DNA of 64,000 nucleotides from Hysterangium stoloniferum. Lineage: Eukaryota; Basidiomycota; Agaricomycetes; Hysterangiales; Hysterangiaceae. A program made the translations under genes and the position numbers. The notes under the pieces were generated by a model, which was not told the DNA's origin, did no database searches, and was given only the letters and a program-made list of their open reading frames with translations. Numbering within the stretch: the first letter of the stretch is position 1; each line of letters begins with the position of its first letter. Positions 33,789-44,399 of the stretch are shown piece by piece. Location of the stretch: NCBI GenBank assembly GCA_015178975.1, contig WHVD01000063.1:418964-482963 (forward strand). The letters run 5' to 3'.

Positions 33789-35965
33789 ATGTCGTCAAAG
33801 TTGATTCTAAGCAGCATTATTGTGGGTGTATCGTTTCTCGTTTTTGCGACGTATCGTCGATGGAGTCGAATTCCTAAAGGTAAGGACTTTTCACTGAGCA
33901 GTGCCAATCGGTCGTCCGGCACTTCAAGTTAAGCGATCTAAAACCAAATAGGTCTATCTCTACCTCCCGGCCCTCCCAGAAGGCTTATCGTAGGAAATTT
34001 ATGTGACATGCCCAAGCAGCACGCCTGGAAAACATATAAGCAATGGGCCAAAACTTATGGTGAGATAAGAAATGTTTGACACATACAATTGGGTTGATAC
34101 TGTTGACAGGTGACTTAGTCTATATCAATTTGCTGGGAACATCGATGGTCTTTGTTAACTCGCCGGAAATGGCTCATGAGCTTTTCGAGAAAAGATCGTC
34201 TATCTACTCTGACCGGCACAATGCGGTTATGCTTTGTGAACTGTAATGAAAGCTCCTTCTTGCCGCTGTCAAATCATAATTTTTTTGGCGGCGCCATTTT
34301 TAGAATGAAATTTGATTGGGCAGTACCAACGATGCGTTATGGTCATTGGTGGCGCCGCCATCGTCAAATTATTCAACAGAAGTTCAATGCAAGTGCTTGC
34401 CTTGATTATTTTCCAGTCCAACTCAAATACTCGAGGAAAGTAATTCTAGTGGCTCAGAAGTGAAGACTAACCTTATGAACTTTTAGATGCCTCCTAAAGA
34501 GACTTTGCGACTCCCCAGAGCTTTACGTGGAACATGTACGTCACGTAACGGGCGCGATGATTCTAGAAGTCAGTGATAACAGCTATATCGTCGGACCACA
34601 GTGACACTCACATGCCTATTGTAAGATTACATATGGGATACAAGTTCGCCCCAAAAGAGATCCTTACCTTACGCTAGTCGAAGAAGGTATTGCAGCTACA
34701 TGCGAAGCAGCTGCGCCGGGAGCTTTTCTTGTCAATGTCCTGCCAATATGTCTGTAATCTTTGGCTACGATGGTGTCTGCTAATTCATTGTTATCATAAT
34801 AGTGAAGTATGTTCCAGAATGGGTACCAGGAGCCGGGTTTCAAACCAAGGCGAGACTATGGCGTAAGCTGATGACGGATATGGTTGAGGTACCATTCAAG
34901 GCTGTTAAGGAGTCCATTGTACGTCAGAGATTTCAAGGTTGGTTATATGATCCATTGACAGACGGCGAGAAGGAAGCGGGGAGCGTGGCACCATCAATGG
35001 CCTCATCTTTACTTGAAGAACTCTCAAGGAACCAAGTGAGATTTCCTGATGATGAGAAAATTATTAGAAATGTCGCTGGTGTCGTATATGCCGCCGGCGC
35101 AGACACGGTGGGTGGTTTCTTTGGTTTGCGCATAATATTCATTGACTAGTAGGCAGAGTGCATGCACTCTGGAGGTTTTTTTCCTTGCTATGACCCGTTT
35201 TCAGCATGCCCAAGAAATGGCGCAGCGTGAACTCGACGAAGTAATTGGGTCTGATCGCCTTCCAACATCCGAGGATCGTGATCGACTCCCGTATATCAAC
35301 GCGTTGATCAAGGAACTACTCCGCTGGCATCCTGTTACGCCTTTGGCTATTCCACATCGGCTGAATCGAGACGATATTGTCGGAAACTATTTTATACCAG
35401 CGGGTACAGTTGTCTGGGGAAATTCGAGGTGCCAATATTATAGAATACATTTTAGCGAGTGTCTTACTGTTTCCTTTTCTCTCTCTAGGGAGATTCTCCA
35501 TTCTGAGGCTACCTACGGTCCTGATGCGGCCACATTTGAACCTGAGCGTTTCCTCAGGTCGGGAGTCAGAGATCCTGATCCCGCATTTGGATTCGGTAGA
35601 AGGTAGCTATTGCTATAACTCGTTTTAATACAGTATAAATAAATTCCAACCTTTAGGCTATGCCCTGGTCGTTATATGGCAGACAATACGCTCTACATAA
35701 TGATAGCTTCAATCTTGCATGTCTTCCGAATTGCGCCGATTCAGGGACCTTCAGGACCAGAGCTTCCAGACGAGGACGCTTTTACTCCAGGAATTGTAGC
35801 GTAAACACGACGTTCTCGTTAAATATCAACCGCGAAGTTCTCATTATCCTCTTTTACAGGCGTCCCCTTCCTTTTCAGTGCAGCATAACACCTCGTTCTA
35901 CTTTGGCGAAGATTCTTATCGATCAGGAGATGGATGTGTATAACTCACCTTGTCAATCACTGTAG
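33789..35965 (+). CDS. Cytochrome P450 monooxygenase, probably frame-damaged
   Basis: Heme-thiolate oxygenase of the ER membrane, of the type expanded in basidiomycetes. Eleven exons: 33789-33879, 33952-34059, 34110-34242, 34304-34439, 34487-34568, 34626-34749, 34803-35107, 35157-35428, 35489-35602, 35657-35800, 35860-35965. Landmarks: N-terminal membrane anchor, LPPGPPRR proline hinge, I helix YAAGADT, ExxR KELLRW, PERF, and heme loop FGFGRRLCPG with the iron-binding Cys. About 538 residues if all were in frame. However, the only good GT-AG junction between exons 4 and 5 leaves the frame off by one (four extra bases GAAA seem to sit before the donor), so the protein may be truncated near residue 156. 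A fragment of a related P450 lies at 38300-38410. Confidence 0.85.
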
Positions 35966-36039
35966 GTAAGAACGAATTAAAGAAATTATAAAGCTTAGTA
36001 CCGTATATCTTGGACTTGAACTTGTTTTAATTTAATGAG

Positions 36040-37900
36040 CTCCCAACTACCGTTTGATTACCTCTATGAATATTTCATCATTTTGAAGTCTTTAAATCTC
36101 CGAAGCCAAGCTATAATTAGTTAAGGCACAGCATTCCCTTATATGTCTAACTGCCTAAAGGAGACAGAGATAATATGCAATTACTTGAACTCAATTTTTG
36201 CAAGGTTAATCGAGTCACCCACTTCAGTGCTATAACACATGACCCTTGATCGTGTAAAGTTCCAAATGACACCCTTGTCACAAAGACTATTGCCTCTTCT
36301 TCTCAACGAAAAGACGAACGAACCATACCTCCGCCTCCCATTTCCTCACTCAAACATTATAATCACCCCACCTCGTCAAACTGATGCAGATAGGAGCGTA
36401 GAGTTATTGAATGATCGCCAAATTATAGATTGGTTGGAGGGTCCGCCTTATCCTTATCACATCGACCATGCACGGCAGTGGATAGAAGTAACAGACAACC
36501 GTGCGCAGAAAGTGTTGGACGAACTCAAGACAAAGCCAGTGGGTGAATTTGTAGGAGGATGTCCAGTCAGGTGTTTGCGGGAGGTTAAACATGATGGAGA
36601 GGAGGTTTTCTTAGGTGACTGTGGGATCGTCGAGTGGGGATATAATGATGTTGATGACATTGAGGAGAGAAAGAGGTTAACCAAGGAAAATTTAGAAAGG
36701 CCACCTGGACATCCGGATAAAGAATGGGTGTTTGGAGGTATTTTATTGTGATTTTTATCCCAAATTGTACCTGTTGGCTAACGAGATTTGCGGGCGCAGA
36801 TTATCTCGCTACCTCACACCATAATAGGGGCATCATGTCCTTAGTCGTCAAAACACTCATGGAGCAATGGGTCGTGCCTAGGATGGGTGCAAAGAAAATT
36901 AATGCCGCTATCTTGAAGGGTAACATAGGGAGCGTACGAGTATTCGAGAAGATTGGGTTCTATGCTGAGAAGACCATTGAAAACTATAAGGTGCGGTCGG
37001 AAAGTAAAGGTGGCGGAATCATAGGACTTCAGATTTTGAGGTGGCAGCTCGCGGGGTCCGGGACTCGAACATGAGGATCAACTACGCCGTATCGCTAAGT
37101 CGCCGAAGCACCTGCTAACTGTCGCTGCCATATATAATATTAAATATTAATGAAGGGGACGCTGTAAGCCTGGCGCCCCAGTCTTACGCTTTCACTCATT
37201 GTTCCCGTTATGTGTTCACTCCTTGTTATGTGTTCACCCTTTGTTTCTTGTTTCCTTTGTTCCACTCCTTTTGTTCTGGCACATGACCACAGCATACATG
37301 TATATAGCCTAGGTAGTTTGCTCTCTCTTACCTTACCATATGCTGTAACCTCCTGTATCCCATCTCAGTTCTAGACAATACACTGTGGTCTTGTCAACTC
37401 GTGTGACCACCAGTGATCTCATTGACAATGGGATTCCAGATGCCACACTAATCATTAATTCCAGGTACCTGCCCTAACCCCAGCGGCATGCGTACTGGGC
37501 ATATTCAGATTTTTAAGCCAGATATCCTCCATAGGCATCAAATAGCAAACATTCAAATGGAATTAATGAGAACCTTTACTGACAGTCGCAATCCCACGTT
37601 GTGGTAGGCTGTAGACGCTAGATGATAATTGCAAGTACAACCTCACTTACATGTCCTAATTCAATGGTACATCAACTCGGATGATGTGGGATAAATACAT
37701 AATATACCTGTCAGTAGCAGCTTTACCATAATCAATTATTACCGTTAAGAAGCAAAATATTCGATGGCATCTGTATAATTACTTGAACCGGGCCCGGTCT
37801 TGGTTCTCAAACGCTTTTTCGATTCTTCTCAGACTGTTGGAAAATGTCACTCATCCTGGATGATTATACATAATTATTTATGCAAAAGATGCGACGGTTT
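36040..37900 (+). repeat. Segmental duplication, copy 1 (acetyltransferase gene plus flanks)
   Basis: From the promoter (TTAAGGCACAGCA; TGTCTAACTGCCTAAAGGAG) through the gene to the downstream words TTTTTAAGCCAGATATCCTC and TTGGTTCTCAAACGC, this block is repeated in the same order at about 40320-42120. The similarity is strongest in the coding part. Confidence 0.7.
36239..37074 (+). CDS. GNAT acetyltransferase (RimJ/RimL type), copy 1
   Basis: Transfers acetyl from acetyl-CoA to an amine; the substrate is unknown. Two exons, 36239-36737 and 36800-37074, with a 62-nt GT-AG intron, give 257 residues. Seen: ITPPRQTDADRSVELLND, WLEGPPYPYHIDHARQWIE, GDCGIVEWGY (central strand), SHHNRGIMSLVVKTL (acetyl-CoA-binding R/Q-x-x-G-x-G/A-like loop) and GNIGSVRVFEKIGFY (GNAT C-terminal motif). 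The downstream start at 36266 (MTPLSQ) is the one shared with copy 2 and may be the true one. The C-terminus runs about 10 residues beyond copy 2 into diverged sequence. It follows the P450 by about 270 bp on the same strand. Confidence 0.88.
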
Positions 37901-38299
37901 GGTTTGATTATCTTAAATATACCCAGAATAGGCCTGTATTACAAGCAGCGATTCAAGCTCACTGACGCTGATGGTTGCCGCCATTTTTTCAAAAGCCTTT
38001 GACGTGTGACAGAGGTACATTATAAAATGAGGTTACAAAATTGAGATGCATGTGCACAAGTGCAAGGCAGTCCTGTCATTGAATTGTCACTGGTCAGCAT
38101 GGGTTATGATCTCAGCGTACGGGTCATTGGCAATCGGATACCGAGTATGAGGTGGTGGAGCCCGACCAGGTATCTTGACAGATTTCGGCCGAAATTGCAG
38201 GTAAACCATCTGTACGTCCTCTTCAAGGGCACCTTTGATTTTGGCAGAAGCCTTATCGAAGTCAATCTCTCGATAGCACCACACTGATACCATTCCTGT
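37075..38299. other. Intergenic region, tail of the duplicated segment
   Basis: No gene recognised up to about 38085. A minus-strand frame at 38425-38087 (ending PPHTRYPIANDPYAEIITH) is open but overlaps the P450 remnant and has no recognised family. Confidence 0.35.
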
Positions 38300-38410
38300 A
38301 CTAGTAGCAATTTTTGTGAGCTTTTCGGAAAAGAGTCGTCTAGCTACTCTGATCATGACCAGCACACTAAGGCGTTGATACGATCTGTAATGGAACCTCC
38401 CTGGAAATAG
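38300..38410 (+). pseudogene. Remnant of a second P450 gene
   Basis: GAGCTTTTCGGAAAAGAG at 38318, TCTAGCTACTCTGAT and the donor-like CTGTAATGGAACCTCCCT match exon 3 and the start of intron 3 of the P450 at 33789 (34176-34260). Only this piece is left, upstream of the second acetyltransferase, in the same relative order as the intact P450 and first acetyltransferase. Frame damage is obvious. Confidence 0.65.
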
Positions 38411-38556
38411 ATGCACACACCCCAACTTGCCTACTTACAGCACTTTGCATTACATAAGGCATGCACTAGATTTGCGTGGAAATATTGCTGAAAGTTGCGA
38501 ACCTCGTAGCTTGCTCAATAATTGACCAATTGTCTGTTAAAAGTGTAGATAATGAA

Positions 38557-38628
38557 TGGCCAGACTGGGGATTGAACCCAGGGCTTCTGCATATATAGCA
38601 GGGGTGTTACCCATTACACCACCTGACC
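38557..38628 (-). ncRNA. tRNA-like Pol III unit in the left TRIM LTR
   Basis: On the minus strand it folds as a tRNA: acceptor GGTCAGG/TCTGGCC (two G-U pairs) with discriminator A, D arm GTGT/ACAC, T arm CTGGG/CCCAG with loop TTCAATC, A box TGGTGTAATGG and B box GGTTCAATCC. The anticodon loop TATATAT has A instead of U at position 33 and the first stem pair is a mismatch, so it is not a working tRNA. A T4 run (Pol III terminator) follows 16 nt later, three bases from the LTR-end CA. The family seems closest to Glu-type tRNA. Confidence 0.7.
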
Positions 38629-38837
38629 CTGGGAAACAGTGCTAGTATTACATAATTTAACACACTCCCATAATGCTAGCACTCAGGTACATTATATGCA
38701 AATATAGGTCCTCTCTGGCTCTTTTTTGTCCAGACTTGTCCACTATACCACACATACAAATATAGCTGTTCACTCTACACACAGGAACCATGCCATATAG
38801 CACACAGTGGGGCCCATAACCTGTTAAAAGTGTAGAT

Positions 38838-39562
38838 TGTTACGACCGTGTCGCAACCCTATCGGTCCCGAGGTTATCGCCACTTATCAATGTTTTCAAG
38901 TCACCACTTCGGAAACCATTCAGCCCCAAAGCTGACGTATGTTTTCGCGATGATCAAACTCCGTTTACGCCCACATCAAATAACTTGTATTGTCTGGGTA
39001 AACTTTTGATACATCCCTTTTATTTGTTGATCCGTTCAATCCTATGTTTCACATATGTCTATCTATATTTGTAGTCCTTGAACTATTTCCTTTTATTGTA
39101 ATTCCGCCCTCGGTTATCATCGGCCTCCGAACTAATCATAAACTTCCCATTCCTAGTCAAGCTTATTGTTAATACCATTTTTCCACCCTTCTCCCCATTA
39201 GTATTTTCTAGACGTCTGTTACTTGTATATGAACCCGCTGTAGTTGTAGTTACTAGACAATCAGAATATCAACTCAGAATACCCTCATACGTCTGTAACA
39301 GTCTCATACTAAGAATCCCCCCATCCGCCTTCACGTGCGCTCGCCCACTCCCGGCCCCGACCCCCTTGGCCCGACGCTTGACTTGTCCTTCGGTTCCGAT
39401 CGGTATCTCGCCGAAAGGAACTCTTTAGGATTAGTCTTCACCCGTCCGAAATCTAAGGACACCCTACGGACATTTGCGAGGGTGCAGCATATAAGCTGAA
39501 GCCAAGTCCTTCCGATCGGTCCCTGTCGGCCACCGACAATAGTCAGTTTTCAGTTCTTAACA
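38838..39562 (+). repeat. Solo LTR, Gypsy family A, target duplication TAGAT
   Basis: 725 bp, TGTTACGACCGTGTCGC...GTTCTTAACA, with TAGAT at 38833-38837 and 39563-39567. It is inserted 16 bp into the right LTR of the miniature element, so it is the youngest of the three nested insertions. Confidence 0.96.
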
Positions 39563-39573
39563 TAGATAATGAA

Positions 39574-39643
39574 TGGCCAGACTGGGGATTGAACCCAGGG
39601 CTTCTGCATATATAGCAGGTGTTACCCATTACACCACCTGACC
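39574..39643 (-). ncRNA. tRNA-like Pol III unit in the right TRIM LTR
   Basis: Same structure as the copy at 38557-38628, two bases shorter before the anticodon arm. A and B boxes are conserved. The downstream LTR end is separated from it by the solo LTR insertion, which also removed its T4 terminator to the far side. Confidence 0.65.
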
Positions 39644-40319
39644 CTGGGAAACAGTGCTAGTATTACATAATTTAACATTGTCTTGTAACTTCACATATGT
39701 ATTTTACTACTATATATCTAGTATATTATGATGTTATAACTCCAAAATTTGACCTACAGCATGTTTCCCAAAATTGCAGTCCATTTGAGCTTGTGAACCA
39801 ATTCATGAGCCAACCCAACAAATGTGTCACTCCCAATGAGCTTGTAATATGTTGTTTTATATGTATCTAGGTAGTAAAAAATGACAGTGCCTGGATTTTG
39901 CTGTCTAAATACCAGCTGCAACCTGTATGAGGGTAGTTGTATGCATTTACTCAGCAACCTCACTCACATTAGCTCTGACCACAAAAGCTAGGTGCTGTCA
40001 TTTTTTACTACCTAGATACATGTAAAACAACATATTACAAGCTCATTGGGAGTGATACATCTGTTGGCTCATGAATTGGTTCGCAAGCTCAAATGGACTG
40101 CAATTTTGAGAAACATGCTGTAGGTCAAATTTTGGAGTTATAACATCATAATATACTATATATATAGTATTAAAATATGTATATTAAGTTACAAGACAAT
40201 TGGTCAATTATTGAGCAAGCTACGAGGTTCGCAACTTTCAGCAATATTTCCGCGCAAATCTAGCGCGCGCCTTACGTAATGCAAAGCGCTGTAACAATGA
40301 ATTGAGGGAACTGTAAATT

Positions 40320-42120
40320 CTACACAGTACCGTCTGATTACCTCTACAGCATTCCATCATTTTAAACTCTCTAGATATCCAAAGCCAACCCATAATTGGT
40401 TAAGGCACAGCAGAGGACCGTCATGTATGTCTAACTGCCTAAAGGAGATATCGGCATTTACTTATGACTCGACCTCTCAAGTATAGGTTTATCGAGTCAC
40501 CGACTTCATTTAGCAGCATAAAACATAACATTGCGCATGCGTGAAGTCCCAAATGGACATGACGCCCTTATCACAAACGCTGTTACCTATTCTTCTTAAC
40601 GAAAAGACGAATGAACCATACCTCCGCCTCCCATCTCCCCACTCAAACATTATACTCACCCCACCTCGTCAAACCGATGCGGAGAGGATTGTCGAGTTAT
40701 TGAATGATCGCCGAATTGTAGACTGGCTAGAGGGTCCGCCTTATCCTTATGAGATCGACCATGCGCGGCAGTGGATAGAAAGGACAGATCACCTTGTGCA
40801 GAAAGTGTTGGACGAACTCAAGACAAAGCCAGTGGGCGAATTTGTGGGAGGGTGTCCAGTCAGGTGTTTGCGGGAGATTAAAGATGATGGAGAAGAGATT
40901 TTCTTAGGCGATTGCGGGATTGACGAGTGGGGCTATGTTGATGTTGATGACATTGAGGAGAGGAAGAGATTAATCAACGACAATTTTGAAAGGCCATCTG
41001 GACATCCGGATAAAGAATGGGGGTTTGGAGGTATTTTTATTGTAATTTTGATCCCTAATTGTGCCTGCTGGCTAACGAGATTTGCGAGGGCAGATTATCT
41101 CGCTACCTCGCATCATGGCAAGGGCATCATGTCCTTAGTGGTCAAAACACTCATGGATCAATGGATCGTGCCTAGGATGGGTGCAAAGAAAATCAGCGTC
41201 AATGTCTGGAAGGGTAACATAGGAAGTGTACGAGTATTCGAGAAAAATGGGTTTTATGTGGAGAAGACACTTGAAAACCATCAGGTGCTACAGAAAAGTA
41301 AAGGCGGCGGAACCATAGGCGTTCACATTTTGAGGTGGCCGTGTTGACAGCACGCGAGGACTCAGAGAAGTCGAGGAACAACTGCGCTATAGCACTAAGT
41401 TGCTGGGGTGTTTGTTAACTATCGCTTCCATATATATAATGTCAAATATCTAGACTGTATCGTGATGGAAAATTTAAATAAAGTGTTAATATTTTGGATC
41501 CTCCGTGCTGTTACAGATCGTTTAAGTGTAAATAGATCGACAAGTTCGATGGTTCTGACTGGTGGTCGGCTGGCATACAGTGTACGACTCATGTTTCACA
41601 GCAGGGACACGGGAGATTTCACTACCTTGCCATATTGATGGCGTAAAACGTAGTCATAGGGGGCTTAAATGTCACCTTAATACTGGGTACCTGTGATAAC
41701 GAGTGTGCGTCCTGTCCACATCCAGATTTTTTAAGCCAAATGTCTTCAATAAGCATCAAATAGTCAATAGCTAAACAGAAAGGTGAGAAGCTAGGCTGGC
41801 AGACATATTCTCATACTGCTTCGATCGATGTAGTAGCCTGTAGTGTTTCTGTACCACACTGGATGACTGCACCGTCTTAGGGTTCGCAACTCAACGCCAC
41901 ACCCCCTCGGCTGCGACTGATTACCATATATATACCAGTGACAGCTTTCACCAAAAATGACTATATATGTCGCTTAAGAAGCAAACACTCGAAGGTAGGT
42001 GACTTGGACCGATCTCTTGGTTCTCAAACGCGTTATCGGCTCACCCCAGGCTGTCGGAACGTGGCACTCATTTTAGATGATTTCCACCTAATGACTTGTG
42101 AAAACAGAGCAACGGTTTGA
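40320..42120 (+). repeat. Segmental duplication, copy 2
   Basis: Counterpart of 36040-37900: upstream words TTAAGGCACAGCA and TGTCTAACTGCCTAAAGGAG, the acetyltransferase, then TTTTTTAAGCCAAATGTCTTC (41730) and TTGGTTCTCAAACGC (42020). Flanking parts have diverged more than the gene. Confidence 0.7.
40541..41347 (+). CDS. GNAT acetyltransferase (RimJ/RimL type), copy 2
   Basis: Paralogue of the gene at 36239, with the same landmarks: LRLPSPHSNIILTPPRQTDA, GGCPVRCLREIKDDGEE, GDCGIDEWGYVDVDD, SHHGKGIMSLVVKTLMDQW, GNIGSVRVFEKNGFY. The intron of copy 1 is present at the same place (41031-41093), but here it is 63 nt long and free of stops. The gene therefore reads through as a single 268-codon frame; spliced it would give 247 residues. 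The insert (IFIVILIPNCACWLTRFA) would fall just before the acetyl-CoA-binding loop and would probably harm it, so splicing is likely. MTPLSQ at 40559 is the start shared with copy 1. Confidence 0.85.
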   Translation: MKSQMDMTPLSQTLLPILLNEKTNEPYLRLPSPHSNIILTPPRQTDAERIVELLNDRRIVDWLEGPPYPYEIDHARQWIERTDHLVQKVLDELKTKPVGEFVGGCPVRCLREIKDDGEEIFLGDCGIDEWGYVDVDDIEERKRLINDNFERPSGHPDKEWGFGGIFIVILIPNCACWLTRFARADYLATSHHGKGIMSLVVKTLMDQWIVPRMGAKKISVNVWKGNIGSVRVFEKNGFYVEKTLENHQVLQKSKGGGTIGVHILRWPC

Positions 42121-42607
42121 TAGGGCTATCTCAAAAAATACCCTTCTGAAAACAGTGGGAGGGTTACATTGATACATCACTGCTGAAAGTCGCAATAAAT
42201 TAAATTAATATCCGCTTCAAAGGTATGTTTAATGTCTTTATCGCGGACAGTTCCCATATATACCACCACGCTGACACCCATAAGAATGGTCGTTTTATAA
42301 GTTCTCTTTTTCTCCCGTAACAATTCTTGTGAGTAAAAACTGTGTACGATAGACTTACCTGATGAGGACGTGTATGCATGTTCCGTTGCAAACTAGATTT
42401 TTCGAACTCACAAGACCGGAGGACACGTCATATACGTAGTCCAAAGCCGGATAAGGTCCAGGTATTATTATACAGTCCGAAGATGCATGTAGAACATGAT
42501 TTATCAGATGTGGTCAATATAGTCCGATTGAAGTCAACTGAGTATCGTACAACGGAAACAAAATAAACGATTATAGGAGTGGTGCCTAGTAATAAATACT
42601 GTGGATA
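41348..42607. other. Intergenic region
   Basis: Tail of the duplicated segment to about 42120, then about 490 bp up to the end of SNX4. No gene recognised. Confidence 0.45.
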
Positions 42608-44399
42608 CTATGATATATCCACGCGAATTCGTTGAATAATGGGAATTATCCTCTCCCATTCCTCCATGCTCTGCGAATGATGAGTTTAAAAACATATCTG
42701 AGAGATGTTTCACGTACAGCCTTATACATTTCAATTTGGCCATCCGCCATCTTTCCAAGCATCTCCTTCATCTCCGCCTTTTTTCCATGTTGAAAGATCG
42801 ATTGCTCGCGGAGTGTCTCATCACTGAACGCATCTGAGGTCTCATGCGCAGTTGTGACAGCCTCTTCAAGCTTTAAACCGATAAGTCATACTGCTTGTGT
42901 CAAAGCATCCACACTTACCTCCCTAATCTTCAAATCCAGCTTCTTCATTCTTTCGACTCGTGTTCGATCGTCATCCCTCCCCGTCATACTATCCACACGA
43001 TCTCGAATATAAGCCGCCAACCCCAATCCTGTACTCCCTGCTCGCCCTGATATGACAGCAGCTAATCGGTCGCGTTCGGCACTAACAGCTGATAAATATG
43101 CAGATAGCTCTTCGAAGTCAAGCTGCTTTTGATCGCGCAGTTTAAGGACGGCACGATTAGCGTGCGAATATGCGAGGAGAGAGTGGAGATGAGCGAGGAA
43201 TGGGTCAGTCGAGGTTTGAGTCTATCAAATATGTGATGGGGATGACCAAACATAGAATTTAGGTAACCTACTGCATGACGAAGAATACCCGAGAATTCGA
43301 GGAGAGTGTTCGCGAAGTGATTCAAGGGGTCAGTAATCCCTGTTTCAAGAAATCCAAGACCTTGGACTGCAACAGCCAAATCATGATAGTCTCCCGCAAG
43401 ATCTATACAGTCACATATGTCACCGGATACATATAGCTTTCATGTTAAACACACCATTTGACCTTCCTCGTAACCGATTCCAAACTCGATCTGTATTGAA
43501 AAGTCCTTCTTCGAACTTGTCAACACCATCTCGCATGTCCAAGAATCGTTCGTCAGGCTTTCTGACACGCGTGAATGCGTTAAGAAGTGCGTCTGAGACA
43601 TTATCGAGGAGTGACGGCGCAGGTTCTGGTCCGGGTGGGTGTGATAGGTGTTGGTGCATTTTGACGGTCTAAAGTCAGCGTATCAAAACACATGACTGCG
43701 TTCGCAAAATGGCATGCATACCCATTCTTTTGACTCGAGAAACGAACGAACGAGTGTTGCTCGCTGCAATGTTGGATGGCGGGCAAGTCGTTCGAGGAAT
43801 CGAGCAAGCCTAAATAGACCATCATTCCTCATTCCCATCCAGCAGGCAAACAGTCTACTTACTCTTGCCGCCTATTTTCCGTGAACTCAGCATTGAATCG
43901 GTCACCCGTGAGGTATTCTATCCGTATGATCTTTAGAAGCCGCAGCACGCTAGAGTGCAAGACCCACCAAACCGGTGTTTATCGGGCAATGGGGGAACGA
44001 CGCATGCAGGAAAGTCTCTAGTGAGGTTTTCCCTAAGGAACACAAAGTCTTTGAAGCGCCTTCGTGACGAGCATGTCGGGGCAGAGAACGTTGGGAGATT
44101 TGTCTGCAGTGCATCGTTAAAGCATAACGCTCTATCCAAAATAACAAAAGCCATACCTCAGCAGATACAAGATATGATACAAAAGCGTCCTTTGTTTCCG
44201 GTAGCTCTTTGATTGGGTCCTTGACCGAAGTTATAAGATACCCTTCCCACTTGGGCTCATTAGGACCATTGGCTTCTCCACCTTCAACAGTGCTTTGGCG
44301 ATATCCAGGTCCGGATGGCGTTCTGGTAGGCTCGACTTCATAACCTGCAGCAGATGGTGTTTCCCATGTAACGCTGTCAAACACGTCCTCGTCGAGCAT
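42608..44399 (-). CDS. SNX4: Sorting nexin SNX4/Atg24
   Basis: Endosomal sorting nexin that recycles cargo and supports selective autophagy. It binds PI3P through its PX domain and curves membrane through its BAR domain, in a heterodimer in yeast. Nine exons: 44399-44157, 44103-43968, 43917-43863, 43809-43722, 43668-43455, 43402-43272, 43221-42919, 42870-42718, 42670-42608; total 461 residues in frame. Seen: acidic start MLDEDVFDSVTWE, PX domain (about 50-170) with SSRRRFKDFVFLRENL and VVPPLPDKHRFEYLTGDRF (phosphoinositide-binding basic residues), HQHLSHPPGPEPAPSLLDN, and BAR region with KPDERFLDMRDGVDKFEEG, HANRAVLKLRDQKQLDFEEL and EEWERIIPIIQRIRVDI at the C-terminus. Normal length, no damage seen. 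Confidence 0.95.

Larger units (their letters stand above)
38535..39677. mobile_element. Miniature LTR retroelement (TRIM, 413 bp) with tRNA-like LTRs
   Basis: Left LTR 38535-38662 (128 bp, TGTTAAAAGTG...ATTTAACA), internal part 38663-38821 (159 bp, no ORF), right LTR 38822-38837 plus 39568-39677 (126 bp), interrupted by the solo LTR at 38838-39562. Perfect 5-bp duplications TTGTC flank the whole (38530-38534, 39678-39682), and the opposite arm of the host foldback shows the site without the insertion. Size, paired LTRs and absence of genes fit terminal-repeat retrotransposons in miniature. Each LTR contains a tRNA-like sequence on the minus strand. It must move with proteins of another element. 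Confidence 0.88.
38435..40294. mobile_element. Foldback/long-TIR element carrying nested insertions
   Basis: TTACAGCACTTTGCATTACA at 38435 reads back as the reverse complement at 40275-40294. The inverted arms continue inward for about 300 bp each (38435-38534 joined to 39683-39880, against 39980-40294) and leave a centre of about 100 bp. Removing the 413-bp miniature LTR element and its nested solo LTR gives an original length of about 720 bp. No transposase inside; a non-autonomous DNA element. Target duplication not clear. Confidence 0.8.

Noticed and set aside
37040-37130. tRNA-like word (GGACTCGAACATGAGG on the plus strand) after the first acetyltransferase gene
   Set aside because: No cloverleaf can be folded around it, and the second duplicated copy shows the same region without the motif, so it is diverged gene flank.
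38087-38425. 112-codon minus-strand frame ending PPHTRYPIANDPYAEI
   Set aside because: It overlaps a P450 remnant on the other strand, has no recognised family, and lies in duplicated debris. Left as unexplained.
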